Made by a program: the position numbers and the translations under genes | Assembly (NCBI GenBank): GCA_023014485.1 | Contig: JAJOZX010001730.1 | Coordinates: 72,501-136,500 of the forward strand | DNA length: 64,000 bases | Direction: 5' to 3' | From: Bathynomus jamesi | Lineage: Eukaryota; Arthropoda; Malacostraca; Isopoda; Cirolanidae | The notes under the pieces: model-generated | Told to the model about the DNA's origin: nothing | Seen by the model: the letters and a program-made list of their open reading frames with translations, nothing else | Database searches by the model: none | Part shown: positions 21,416 through 32,425 of the stretch, piece after piece | How positions within the stretch are numbered: position 1 is the first letter of the stretch | Layout of the letters: every line of letters begins with the position of its first letter

Positions 21416-24400
21416 AATCTGGCCTAGAGTTCGTATAAATTTCTGGGTGCAGAGGTTTTGACGACTGATCTAGACTAATTTTGGGGCGGAGAATCCGAAT
21501 TTTCCTATGCCATCGCACCAAATTGGTGCGAAAGTGGTCAAAATGGCAAAAAATTGGCAAAAATGGCAAAATTTTATCAGTTTTTCGTATTTTTGTCATA
21601 TTCTTGAGTTGAAAAATTTTTTAAGGGCAATTGTTTGTTTGAGAATCTGTTTTTGTAACATACTGCTGCCTGAACCAAGAAAACTGACAAAAATGTCAAA
21701 AAAATAACAGCAAAAATAGTAAAAAATTAAGTGAATATTGTCAAAAAATCACAAAAATGAAATTTTTGGCTATTTTGATGCATAAACTAGCTCTAACCAA
21801 TCTTATCGAACTAAATAGTCAAGAAATTAGATATTAATAGCCCTACTAAAATTTCCTAACAAAAATGTACAAATGTCTAAATTTTGGGTTACAATGATTA
21901 AAAATGGCTGTAGAATATTTGAAAAAGTAGAAAAAATATAAAAAATAGTGCTAATTTTATAAAACTCTTAGGTTTGCATGTTGTAAAAGACTGTGAGATA
22001 AGATCATGTATTATTTCTGATGATGAAGTCGACTGAAAATCTTGCAAAAGTGGCAAAGAGTTTGGCAGAAATGACAAAAACTGTCAAGGCCGCTTATGTG
22101 ATTGAGAAAGAGTGTTACCGTCACTCAGGTGCATCTTCCCAGTGCAGCACCACGGCAATGGGCTAAGTTATAGCTAACTTAGTGGGAACGACCTCATTTA
22201 ATGATGAGGCCCCATTGTTTTTTTTTGTTCTTTTTTTTGTTTACTTGAAACTTTTATTGAAATATTATTTACAAATAAAAGCACTATGGCTTTTGTGGTA
22301 CCATCTTCCGACACCATGAAAATGAAACAGAAGTACAATGTACAGATTTGTTCATCTATAATTTTATTTAGTTACCTGCTGAAATTCAGGCGTTAGGATT
22401 TTGGCATGTTCTTTGATTGCACTTGCAGAATGAGCAGCATGGTATGGATGACGCAGTGCAAGGGCATTTTGACCTCTTGGTACAGGTTTTGCAGCTGCAA
22501 GGTTCAATCAAATCCTGAGGTTTATCTGGGTAATCGGTTAGTTGAGGTTCCAAAAGTCCCTCATCAGACTTTACGTAACCATAGTCAAGTGGATTTAAAT
22601 TTTCAGATATGGAGCAATATGGAGAGTCAAGCCAAAGTTTGCACTGAAGATATGCCCATTTAATATGCAGTCTAATACTTTTTGAAGAGCAAGGAAGCTG
22701 AGTAAAATCGATTTTGTCCCCAGTTTTGTAGTATTGCTCAGATCTTAGTTGATCAAATGATATGGATTTTGACTTGGGTTTGATGCAATGAACCAGAAAG
22801 TTTTCGGCACCTTCGATTGTTTCCTCTGTAAGTGGTTCCTTGCCAAAGTCCTTAATTTATCAAAGTAGTTTGACTGCTTCAGTGCACTAGATTTTGTGCC
22901 TACTTTACTGACACTGTCACAGCTAGTTAAAGCATGCAAGGCAGGTAAAACTTGGATCAAAGCGTTTTTCAAGCTTTTGATGCAAGTCATGCAGAGGAAT
23001 GATTTTGCAACTTGTTCCAGAGCCTTTAACAAACCATAATTCCTTCAGGCCATGCTCAATCCATTTTGTTAAATGGTAGATGAGGCACACAAAGATATCA
23101 GTATCACTGATAGCTACTGAAACTGTAGCTCCACCACCAGGCATTGCTTTATCCCCACATAGTTCACATGTAACATCACTTTGTCATCTGCTTCTTCTTG
23201 TGAAGAACAAAGCTCAGGAATTTCGCAGACCTTCCCATTTTGGAATTTGACACAAACTTCTGGTTTTTCAAGAGTACCACCTCCCAGTACAATTACTTTA
23301 TCTCCATGGTAGTTTTCCATGAAAAAGCCGACAAAAATATTTTGGAAGTTTGCCTTGTTATCTGTGGAACTCCAATACTTGTTGAAGTCAATTGGAAGCC
23401 TCTGCTCAGGTGATGTTATGGAAATTTGTATTTTCGAATGCGCAATTGATCGTCTCATCCGTTCTCCGGTCTTGATGCTTGAAGCCTTGTAATTTTCAAA
23501 TAAGATATGAATTGTGGTTGACTTGGATCCCATACTCAAAAACATATTTAAAAGTGATTGTGCAAATTCACCAAATGTTTTCAACATTGCTTTTTTCACC
23601 GGGAATTTCCTTACTTGAGCCATAAAATCTATGATCATTGCATCATTCCCTTCTAACAAGAATGGGAGGTCTTCACCCAGTTTTTTTCAAGTTCCGATCC
23701 CAATTCCGATTTCTTAGATTTCTTCAAAAAACCATCACTGTCTACAAGAAAAAATGGAAGAGGTGTAATTTCATGGAAAAGTAATTGATTCAATGGAAAT
23801 TCCCTGAGCTGAGCAAATGCAGTGTAGTTCAGTGCTGCAATGGTTTCTTTTTTTCTGTCATATTCCTTTCGTTTTCTGGAAGTGTTCCTCGCTGTTGCGG
23901 GTTTTTGCCTCTTAATTACTGCAAACAAAGTTTCTGTTTTTTTCTCAAGCCGTTCGGTTTTGAAATTCTTGTAAGCAACATCTCCTCTATCCAGGCAAGT
24001 AATGTGATATGTATAAGACTCTTTATCCTCTTCACCGGTAGCAATGTTTCTGAATGGTTTGCCATCTAATGTTTTGCTCAATGTGTTTCCAAGTATTTTA
24101 CAACCATTTTTATCGATTTATACCCGAAATTTAGACATTTGTGCATACTTTGTTTTAATAAATTCTTGCAGAGCTATTAATATCTAATTTCTTGACTATT
24201 TAGTTCGATATGATTGGTTAGAGCTAGTTTATTCATCAAAATAGCCAAAAATTTCATTTTTGCGATTTTTTGACAATATTTATTTAATTTTTTACTATTT
24301 TTGCTGTTATTTTTTGACATTTTTGTCAGTTTTCTTGGTTCAGGTAGCAGTATGTTACAAAAACAGATTCTCAAACAAAAAATTGCCATTAAAAAAATTT

Positions 24401-24596
24401 TCAACTCAAGAATATGACAAAAATACGAAAAACTGATAAATATTTGCCATTTTTGCCAATTTTTTGCCATTTTGACCACTTTCGCACCAATTTGGTGCGA
24501 TGGCATAAAAAATTCGGATTCTCCGCCCCAAAATTAGTCTAGATCAGTCGTCAAAACCTCTGCACCTAGAAATTTATACGAACTCTAGGCCAGATC
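21416..24596 (-). mobile_element. 3.2-kb DNA transposon with ~430-bp inverted repeats
   Basis: The left arm (21416-21846) and right arm (24174-24596) are inverted copies with scattered differences; shared landmarks are ATCTGGCCTAGAGTTCG at the ends, TTTTGGGGCGGAGAATCCGA, and ATCGCACCAAATTGGTGCGA. The arms are rich in tggcaaaaa runs. I could not identify a target duplication. The broken gene between the arms (22400-24081, minus) is presumably its transposase. Confidence 0.75.
22400..24081 (-). pseudogene. transposon protein with EEADDK/TSCDS motifs and Cys-rich tail
   Basis: Four adjoining minus-strand frames read as one protein. N-terminal basic part near 23880 (RNTSRKRKEYDRKKE); middle SSQEEADDKVMLHVNYVGI near 23180; SDTDIFVCLIYHLTKW near 23080; LPALHALTSCDSVSKVGTKS near 22920; tail SCKTCTKRSKCPC followed by CCSFCKC near 22430-22500. 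The order EEAD..MLH, DTD, H.LT.CDS, Cys-rich end matches a protein repeated many times in arthropod and cnidarian genomes; I do not know its accepted superfamily or biochemistry. DTD and the first EEAD acidic residues are candidate catalytic groups (inference). Frameshifts at about 23655, 23130 and 22960 and missing joins show it is inactive. Confidence 0.6.
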
Positions 24597-24788
24597 CTAG
24601 ACTAATAATAATTAGAGCAGAGTGTTTGGCATTGACGTCACACTTACAATAATTGCAGTGTCCTTTGCCGGAATCATTAGGTACTGCAATTAACCACTTT
24701 TTAAATAATTCATCCTGTCGCCACTCTTCTAAATTTCTGCCAATATTGTTTTTATTTTCTCATAATATCAATAATTAACAAAAGGGAT

Positions 24789-24974
24789 CTTTTCGGTTTG
24801 GCGGACTGCTACAGATTTTTACGAAACTTAACAAGCTAACCGCACCTAATCTAACGTAACTTAATCAAACGTAACTTAACTAAACTTAACCTAATTACAC
24901 CTAACCTAACCTAATCAAACTAATCGATTTGCTGAGTTTCGTAAAAATCTGTAGCAGTCCGCCAAACCGAAAAG
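24789..24974. mobile_element. 186-bp MITE with TAACCTAACC core
   Basis: Perfect inverted repeats of about 39 bp begin CTTTTCGGTTTGGCGGACTG. Between them lie short acttaacctaat / cacctaacctaacctaatc units. The flanks aaagggat and gcaaaatt show no duplication, so the superfamily is open. Confidence 0.8.
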
Positions 24975-24979
24975 GCAAA

Positions 24980-25340
24980 ATTGACACCAATATAATTTAT
25001 TCTAAAACCTAACCACACACTGAATTCTATTACCACAGTCAAGACATGTAACAACACTGACTGACTAATTCACCAAATTTCCAGGAAGTGCGGTGCGAGT
25101 CGCCGAAATTAAATAAATAGCCACAACATCAAAAATGCTACAATCATAAGCTAAGGTGCAATCATCATGTAATTAAACTTTAAATTGCATCTTATAAAAT
25201 GGTAGTTTTTTAAAAGAACCCTAAAGAGTCGCTAAAATTAGCTAAATTTTTCAGTGAATACGCTAGATTAATCACCACTCGCCGGAACCTATATTTGAGA
25301 GCTAGATCGAGAACAAGTCTCTAGATCTAGCGACATATTC
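24980..25340. other. no gene; AT-rich
   Basis: Only AT-rich sequence with attagctaaat words is visible; nothing coding. It leads into the hAT-like end at 25341. Confidence 0.4.
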
Positions 25341-25358
25341 GCCAGTTTGGCAACCCTG
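25341..25358. mobile_element. possible hAT terminus (reads CAGGGTTGCCAAACTGG on minus)
   Basis: CAGGGTTGCCA is a common hAT-type terminal sequence. The partner end was not located, so extent and orientation are unknown. Confidence 0.3.
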
Positions 25359-25547
25359 AAAATGCGAGGGTTCCTTCAGGCGAGGTGCAAAGGTTGATGC
25401 TCAAGGTCGCTTGCCTCTGGTTTCAAATAATAAGCGACTTGTTTGAAAGAGAGATGCGATCGAGGGAAATTTTGTGTCGGCTTTAGACGAGTGAATCCTT
25501 GCAGGTGTCTGCCTGTAAGAATCGCTGAAGAAGTGCTCGATATGTGT

Positions 25548-25548
<1 letters not shown>

Positions 25549-25591
<43 letters not shown>

Positions 25592-25600
25592 TGTGTATAT
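25549..25600. repeat. (TA)n(CA)n microsatellite
   Basis: About 35 bp TA followed by CACACA and a short TATATA run. Confidence 0.9.
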
Positions 25601-25604
25601 ATGA

Positions 25605-25795
25605 AAATTATTTCACGAAAGTAACACGTGAATAATATTTATGATGAAAATAACCACGAAGGAAAAAGGAACACAGAATGGTGCTCAAGCACTTCGTCTA
25701 ATGTCATCCTCAAGGAACACTTGAACGAAGCGCTTGAGCACCATTCTGTTTCCTTTTTCCTTCGTGGTTATTTTCATCATACTGTGTGTTATATA
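25605..25795. mobile_element. palindromic Penelope-like terminal fragment
   Basis: The left half carries ATTTCACGAAAGTAACACG and cacgaaggaaaaaggaaca; the right half is the inverted copy ending ggttattttcatcata. The same ends bound the 58258-58999 Penelope-like fossil. The centre retains TTGAGGATGACATTAGACGA on the minus strand. All coding sequence is lost. A (C)10 run at 25806 follows. Confidence 0.65.
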
Positions 25796-26029
25796 TATAG
25801 GGTGCCCCCCCCCCCAAACATTTCCCTATTTTTGTTTGTCTGCTATTTATAATGAATAGATATTTTATTATTGGGATTTTCTTCTTCAGAAAAGTAACAG
25901 ATTAGGGTTTTATTCCACATATACCAATACATTTTTAATCTTTCATTACTTAATAACTAATAAATGTTGTATATTAAACTGTTTTTTCACCATTTCATAC
26001 TTAAAACAATTACTTTTCCTTCAGGGGAT

Positions 26030-26283
26030 GATGATGATGATGATGATGATATCTATTCATTTATACACGCCTACACGCCTGGGTAATAACCTGCACCAAA
26101 TTTAATATACACATTAAAGGAGAACCAGGGAAGGTTTTAGTAACATATTCCCTCCCCCCTCAGTACCCGCTGAAGCGGCGGGGAATTGGGAGAGGGGCCT
26201 CTAAATGGCTAGGGTACACCTAAACGGCTAAGTTAATCTGCATCAAATTTGGTATATACATTAAAGGAAAATCAGGGAAACGG
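26030..26283 (+). repeat. (GAT)n and duplicated ~140-bp unit
   Basis: A GATGAT tract at 26029-26050 is followed by two copies of a segment ctgca(c/t)caaatttaatatacacattaaaggaaaa.cagggaa (about 26091 and 26238). No gene. Confidence 0.55.
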
Positions 26284-26289
26284 GTACTC

Positions 26290-26291
26290 TA

Positions 26292-26333
<42 letters not shown>
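26290..26333. repeat. (GT)n(AT)n microsatellite
   Basis: Compound dinucleotide tract, about 20 bp GT then about 24 bp TA. Region 26335-26590 has no feature. Confidence 0.9.
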
Positions 26334-26589
26334 CCGTAGATTTAAGGAAACAAACCAACAATTCTTTCTTTTACACGCTGCGAGAGCTCACCTGCTCAAC
26401 TGCGAAGCAAAAATGGAAAATCCACTTTTTTCCCCACACGATATGTCTTTCTCCTTTGGGAAAAGCATTAAGAGTAACAAATACCTGCCATTAATCCTCA
26501 ACACTCTTTTTCCCGATCCAGCAGTTACAGGCGTCTCAGTACCGCTCGTAAAGCTCTCTATCGTATTCCCATCCCATTCGAAAAAAACA

Positions 26590-26715
<126 letters not shown>

Positions 26716-26930
26716 CAGGGTGCCCCATAAGTCCGGTCTCAAAGGAAAATTTAGTTTAAATTAAATTTATAAAAGTAATGCATTAGACTAAAACAAATGT
26801 TCAAACTGATGTCTTGTTTTGGGGCCTATTTTTTGTTGCAGGTAGAATAGCATTTAGTGGCTAATATGGAAGTGAGTTACACTCCTGAGGAGTCCTTTTC
26901 TCCTCGAGTGTAACTCACTTCTATATTAGT
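26716..26930 (+). mobile_element. mariner-like left end with N-terminal start and palindrome
   Basis: The terminus CAGGGTGCCCCATAAGTCCG resembles the family at 17409. A start MEVSYTPEE, typical of a mariner transposase N terminus, lies at 26866 but is immediately turned back by a palindrome (26860-26930: gtgagttacactcctgaggag ... its reverse complement). No right terminus found. A half element. Confidence 0.6.
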
Positions 26931-26943
26931 CATTGCGTGTTAT

Positions 26944-27035
26944 TTGTTACTGTCAAAACTAACGAAAATATCACGACTTAATCTCACCAGTCGTCGAGGG
27001 CGTACAATTGACCTAACCGGGCAATCAATAATTTT
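26944..27035 (-). repeat. copy of the TTAGG/ATATTTTCGTTAG repeat
   Basis: caaaactaacgaaaatatcacgactta followed by gggcgtacaattgacctaaccgggca is the reverse complement of the 1600-1680 segment. The interval 27040-27420 otherwise holds only AT-rich sequence and a short TA tract at 27280-27302. Confidence 0.65.
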
Positions 27036-27423
27036 TCTGTAGGTTTCGATTAATTTTAGGCAACTTTTACTTAATAATTTTTTCCCCAAAAAACCGTTTC
27101 TGTGTTTTAGGGTGGGACAGACAGAATATTTACAAATTCTCATTTTGTCTTATTTTTTGTTATTTTTTACACTTTGAACTCTATTTTTTTATATTGTACT
27201 ATTTTTCTTTGCTCCAAACTAAAATGTATTATTTTGAAATGTAATAAACATTAACTAAATAAAAAAGCTGAGGGTTTTCCACCATATATATATATATATA
27301 TGAAATAAGACGTGTTCAATTCAGTCTAATGCGAAGAATTAAAAAAATCAGCTAACCCAGTTGTCTACACTACAGTATTTATCAGTACTGCCATGTAGGT
27401 GTTTTAAGCTGTTAGGCTTCATA

Positions 27424-28810
27424 CAGTGCCCGCGAAAAGTATCCGATCACTCAAGAAAATACAATATTTTCCCTTAATATTCAGAGACACGTAATTCACT
27501 TTCTATTTGTTCTAGCGACATCTGGTAACTTTGAGGTTGCTCGCTGATATGAGAGCTATCCAACGCATTCTCAAATTAGTGTTCTGGTAGCCTTCGTTGC
27601 GGGTGGCTGTGTCTCAAATTTGTCAGATTTCACTGTTTGTGTAAATTTCTTGATTTTTTTTTTTTTACAGAAAGTGGTGTAAATAAAATTTATATATATG
27701 TGTGCTAAAAAACAACTTAAGAGTGATTGTCGAGGTGCTATTGTTGCTTTGCATGCATGTGGGAAATCACAGAGACATAGCTAAGGAATTAAACATATCC
27801 CAAAGTACCGTTAATTTATGGGTTTCACGGGCTAAGAACAATGGTGGCCTAACCACGCCAGTCCCTAAAAAACGATCTGGCAGACCGAGAAAAACAAATT
27901 CGCGAACAGACAAACTTATGAAACGTTTAGTATTGAAAAACCCAACAATAACTGCGAAAGAAATAAAATTTAATATGAATAATTTGTTATCTGGTGTTTC
28001 TGAACGAACTATCCAGGAGCGGCTCCAAAAAGAACTCGGATTACCATCTCGCCATGCTGCTAAGAAACCGTTCATTAATGAAAAAATGCGTAAAAAACGT
28101 GTCGCATTTTGTAAAAAAACATTCATTGGACTGTTGATGACTGGAAGAAGGTTTTATTTAGCGATGAGTCGACATTTTTGACATTCAGAAGTTGTCCAAA
28201 AAAGGTTCGCCGGCCTATTGGCTCAAATAGGATGGACCCTAAATACACCCTAAAGACAATGAAACACCCTCCAAGTGTGATGGTTTGGGGTTGTTTCGGT
28301 TACTATGGGCGTGGAAACTTATATTTTCTTCCGAAGAACACAACTATGAATGGTGCACGGTATTTAGCAATGCTACAGGATAAACTTCTAATGGCAATGG
28401 CAATCCAAAGGACAAAAACATACATGCATGATGGTGCACCATGTCACAGGGCCAAAATAGTGACAAAATGGATTACTGACAATAAATTTGATATTTTGGA
28501 TTGGCCTGGTAATAGTCCAGATCTCAATCCGATAGAAAATCTGTGGCTAATAATAAAAAATAAGGTTGAATGCCACGACACTGGCTCAGTCGAAAAATTA
28601 CAAGAGGCCATCAAAAAGGTATGGTGCAAGGAAATATCAGTGGAAGTTTGTCAAAACTTGATTAAATCCATGCCAAAACGTCTAGAACAAGTCATCCAAA
28701 CCAAAGGACAGATGACAAAATACTAATATAAGGTTAGTATACATTTAAACATTGTTTTTATGTAAAAAATACAAATTTCAAGGGTGATCGGATACTTTTC
28801 GCGGGCACTG
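27424..28810 (+). mobile_element. Tc1-like transposon (DD34E), nearly complete
   Basis: Inverted ends CAGTGCCCGCGAAAAGTATC (about 27 bp) are flanked by TA (27422-27423, 28811-28812). At 1387 bp it has normal Tc1 length and contains one transposase gene. Confidence 0.95.
27698..28726 (+). pseudogene. Tc1-like transposase, two frameshifts
   Basis: Starts MCAKKQLKSDCRGAIVALHA at 27698, shifts frame near 27778 and again in an A run near 28115. The N-terminal half is a paired-type helix-turn-helix region (IAKELNISQSTVNLWVSRA) with a KKRSGRPRK basic/GRPR motif. The catalytic part has FSDES (about 28160), HDGAPCH (about 28428) and NPIENLW (about 28530), with 34 residues between the last Asp and Glu, i.e. 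DD34E. Total length about 340 residues, usual for Tc1. Only the two shifts stop it being intact. Confidence 0.9.
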
Positions 28811-28983
28811 TAGTATGATCGACATCGCTGTTTTTCATTACTTTTAGTATTTTTTATAGTTTTCGTATATTTGTATGTTTATTTAAATTGTTCAAATTAA
28901 TTCAATTGTCTTTTTAGTGTTATTATTATTACTGTATTTGTTACGTGAACTATGAATAGTCTGCCAATACAGCGAGGTGAATG

Positions 28984-28992
28984 TGTGTGTGC

Positions 28993-29028
<36 letters not shown>
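28984..29028. repeat. (TA)n microsatellite
   Basis: TA tract that abuts the family A foldback copy at 29029. Confidence 0.9.
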
Positions 29029-29543
29029 GTTTGAACTCAGAATAATCCCCTGAGGTTTTTCATGATACACACAGACCGTGCATAGAACAAGGAACTCTTC
29101 TGGGAAAATTAAATCTACTATCGTCCGAATAAGTAATTGTAAATGACAAACACTATAGTTTTTTCTTTTTCATTATGTTAGCCCGACGTGGGTAACGGGT
29201 CACTCGCAAAGAGGCTCCAAAAATATAGCTTCCCTCACCAGCTATCTGCAAAGCAGATAGGATCCAGCTTTGGGACAGGATCTAGGGGTTACAGCTACAC
29301 CTAGCCTATATTGAGTTCTGGATATTAGTAGGCTAGGTATAGCTGTAACCCTTAGATCCTGTCCCAAAGCTGGTGAGGGAAGCTATATTTTTCGGGCCTC
29401 TTTGCGAGTGACCCGTTGTCCACGTCGGGCTAACATCACGAAAAAGAAAAAACTATAGTGTTTGTCATTTACCTTTACTTATTCGGACCATAGTAGACTT
29501 AATTTTCCCAGAAGAGTTCCTTGTTCCATGCATAGTCTTTGTG

Positions 29544-29548
<5 letters not shown>
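29029..29548. mobile_element. foldback element, family A (copy 2)
   Basis: Outer ends carry catgatacacacagaccgtgc. The left arm 29056-29316 and right arm 29325-29546 are inverted copies; the right arm lacks the atctgcaaagcagat segment. It again lies between two TA tracts. Point changes relative to 3431-4286 destroy the arm reading frame, arguing against coding function. Confidence 0.8.

Positions 29549-29594
<46 letters not shown>
29549..29594. repeat. (TA)n microsatellite
   Basis: TA tract ending in ACACACAC. Confidence 0.9.
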
Positions 29595-29601
<7 letters not shown>

Positions 29602-29765
29602 TTCGCTTTATACAGTGATATTTCATTGTTAAACATTTAATATATAAATATTAAACATTTAAAATTACTAACAAGCATTCTTTCGGATAATTATTTCTTC
29701 ATTTTAAATGTCTAGTATGAATCGAAATGTTCAACAGCCAAATATCAACTTTTATAGAGTACATA

Positions 29766-31140
29766 CGGGGCTCCAATAAACCTTAGCTCCCCCGCCCATG
29801 GACTAAACCGTTAGAGGTACAGTAAAACTAAACGTACCTTACAAAAGAGAATTTAATCCTGCATTTAATGAGAAACAATTAAAACTTGGTGTTCTCGCCA
29901 TTGGCTTCCAAGACAGCCTGCCTGAATTCGCTTTGGGTAGCTTGCCAAAAGTGACGTGAATAGATCTTGATCGTTACGCAAATTTGCTAAAACAGTTTCA
30001 ATGTGTTGCGTCATTGTATCCTTCGAAAATCGATTTGCTGCAGGTTCTTCAAACAAGATACATTCAACCTTGTCCTTTATAACTGATCCAATGTGTTCAC
30101 AGACGTTCATGTCAGGAGAATTTCCTGGCCATTCTTCATTTCCAAAGAAATCGATCTCATGGTTCCGCAACAACTGTTGAGTGGCTAATGCCTTAAAGCA
30201 GGGGGCCTTATCGTGCAGAAGTGTGACCTGATCGACATCCATAACATTATTTGGGTTTCTTAGAAAGGAATGACATGCTGGGATAGAATAATATCACGAA
30301 AATACTGTCCATCCCAACTCTGACCATTTGGCTTCAGCACCCACATGAGCTTCTTTGCAGTGAACAAAACAAACACACCAACACAGTCTGGACTTTTTAA
30401 TAATTCGCGATAATGTTCATTGTCATCGATTTCATCTGGTGTTGTGGTCCACACTCGATCATTTTGGTAGTTAGGCCGACGTGTTACGTAAACAAAAAAT
30501 TCATCGGAGACAGCTAAATGCATGAAATCATCCACATTCCAATCTTCAAGATAATGGGCAAACCACATTCTGTCATCGATGTTAAGTTGAGTTTTTCTTG
30601 GCTTTGGAAGTTCATGCCAAGGCTTTAAACCTTGCCTATGACGGTACAGTCGAATGATCTCACAAACTAACGATCTAGCCTCTCAACACTTCGATCTCTC
30701 TAGAAAGTTTAGCACAGCTCTTTTTCCGCTTACGCGTACCGCTTTCAATGATGTCCTTTGTTTCCTGAGAGAGTGGCAAATTTGGGCGCCCAGATTTGGT
30801 TGTATCCATTTCACATTCATCAAGTTTTATTCCAATTTCTTCTGACGAAGTCAGAACTTCTTCGCAACTTTTTGGCAACCCATGAACGTGTTATAAAGGT
30901 GGCTCCAGCATCACGAGCTTCCCGAAATGTTATTGCTTGTATGATCTATCACACGTTGCCTCTCCGAATCACCAATTAATTGAGAAGCCATTATATTATC
31001 ACTTTATCAGCTACTGTAGAGTAATTTTAATACCTGCAATAAATAAAGAATTTTATATATTTTTATAATCACTAAAATCTATTTCGATATAAGTAAACAT
31101 GTAAGCTGCAAATGGGGGACTAAGGTTTTTTGGAACCCCT
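29766..31140 (-). mobile_element. Tc1/mariner-superfamily element, DD37E type
   Basis: Ends CGGGGCTCCAATAAACCTTA and (reverse complement) AGGGGTTCCAAAAAACCTTA are imperfect inverted repeats flanked by TA (29764-29765, 31141-31142). One minus-strand transposase gene fills the 1375-bp interior. Its right end is only 5 bp from the left end of the next mariner element. Confidence 0.85.
29865..30991 (-). pseudogene. DD37E transposase, frameshifted
   Basis: Starts MASQLIGDSERQRVIDHTS at 30991, then FREARDAGATFITRSWVAKK in another frame, GRPNLPLSQETKDII, LAVSDEFFVYVTRRPNYQND, LLHDKAPCFKALATQQLL, EWPGNSPDMNVCEHIGSVIK. The catalytic residues are D in AVSDE, D in HDKAP and E in CEHIG; I count 37 residues between the last two. 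The E replaces the common NPIEN context. Frameshifts near 30920, 30680, 30570 and 30250 disable it. DD37E elements are known from mosquitoes; no closer identity is claimed. Confidence 0.8.
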
Positions 31141-31145
31141 TAGTA

Positions 31146-32071
31146 CAGGGTGGGCGGAAAGTAGCTCCCTATTTTGGATTGGTAAAAAAATACGTATATT
31201 ATTCATTTATTTCAGAAGAATAATATGAAAAGGTAGGCATACATGGTAGGTTTTCTCTAAAATTCAATGTGGGCTCCAACTCTTTCCACCAGCTTCTGGA
31301 GCCGCCCAGGAATGGCGTCCACTGACTTTAGCAGGAACTCCGGCGGGATGGAGGACATGACTTCCCGAATTCGGTCCTCCAGTTCTTCCAATGTCCTCGG
31401 TTTGGTGCGGTAGACTTCTTCCTTTACCCACCCCCAAAGAAAGAAGTCGCACGGTGTCAAGTCGGGGCTCCTGGCTGGCCATTGATGTGGACCACGACGA
31501 CCCATCCAACGCCCAGGGAAGTGGCATCCAGCCACTCACGGACAACAAGAGCGAAGTGCGGAGCGGCGCCATCTTGCATAAATATCAGATCGTCGATGTT
31601 CTCCCATGTGCTGACAACCGGCCAGACCTCGTTTCGCAACATAGCAAGGTACCGCTCAGCATTCATGGTGTTGCGCAGAAGGAACGGGCCCACAACCTGA
31701 TCTGAGGTCATACCACACCACACCGTTACACTGAACCGATTTTGCCGTTTTTCAGCGGTAACCGTGCGACTTCTTTCTTTGGGGGTGGGTAAAGGAAGAA
31801 GTCTACCGCACCAAACCGAGGACATTGGAAGAACTGGAGGACCGAATTCGGGAAGTCATGTCCTCCATCCCGCCGGAGTTCCTGCTAAAGTCAGTGGACG
31901 CCATTCCTGGGCGGCTCCAGAAGCTGGTGGAAAGAGTTGGAGCCCACATTGAATTTTAGAGAAAACCTACCATGTATGCCTACCTTTTCATATTATTTTT
32001 TCTGAAATAAATGAATAATATACGTATTTTTTTACCAATCCAAAATAGGGAGCTACTTTCCGCCCACCCTG
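31146..32071. mobile_element. palindromic mariner-like element
   Basis: Ends CAGGGTGGGCGGAAAGTAGC, flanked by TA. The outer 311 bp of each side (31146-31456 and 31765-32071) are near-identical inverted copies, each including the 3' end of the transposase gene. The unique centre 31457-31764 holds the middle of the transposase, minus strand. The N-terminal half of the gene is absent, replaced by a second, reversed C-terminal half. Confidence 0.85.
31257..31825 (-). pseudogene. mariner-like transposase, N-terminal part replaced
   Basis: Frames give NRFSVTVWCGMTSDQVVGPF, FMQDGAAPHFALVVREWLDA, a shift near 31510, then RWMGRRGPHQWPARSPDLTP, CDFFLWGWVKEEVYR and ends ERVGAHIEF. DG and SPDLTPCDFF hold the second and third catalytic positions. 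Upstream of NRFSV the frame runs into the inverted copy of the C-terminal region, so the first catalytic Asp and DNA-binding domain are missing. A second C-terminal copy is on the plus strand at 31765-31959. Confidence 0.85.
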
Positions 32072-32159
32072 TACATAAAGCGATTGTACTGCACTGAACA
32101 CACATGCTAACTTCATTTCCTTGACGTGACATTTATTCGACAAGCTTTTATGAGTTAAA

Positions 32160-32236
32160 TTAAGTTACGTTAGGTTAGCCTTAGGTTAGGTTAGGTTAGT
32201 CTTAGTTAGGTGAGGTTGGTTAGGATAGGTTATTAG
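32160..32236 (+). repeat. degenerate (TTAGG)n-type tract
   Basis: ttacgttaggttagccttaggttaggttaggttag and following units. Interstitial and short. Confidence 0.7.
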
Positions 32237-32336
32237 ACTATCCGTAGAGTGTCCTGTTAACCAAATGATATGGGCCAGAAACTGACAAAACGCTTCAGAC
32301 AATTGATGCAGTCCCATGCGTTAGCCCCTAGGTTAT

Positions 32337-32425
32337 TATTTACCAGTACCAACGAGAATCGAACATACGACTCATTATTTTCACCCCACTCATAAGAAAA
32401 CAGCGTTATCCACTGAACCAAGAAC
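32337..32425 (-). repeat. tRNA-like SINE head
   Basis: Minus strand: ggttcagtggataacgctg (A-box region) and TGTTCGATTCTCGTTGGTAC (B box and 3' stem). The arm between them is AT-rich and too long for a normal tRNA, so a SINE or tRNA pseudogene is likelier. The following 32430-32835 is AT-rich and empty. Confidence 0.5.
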
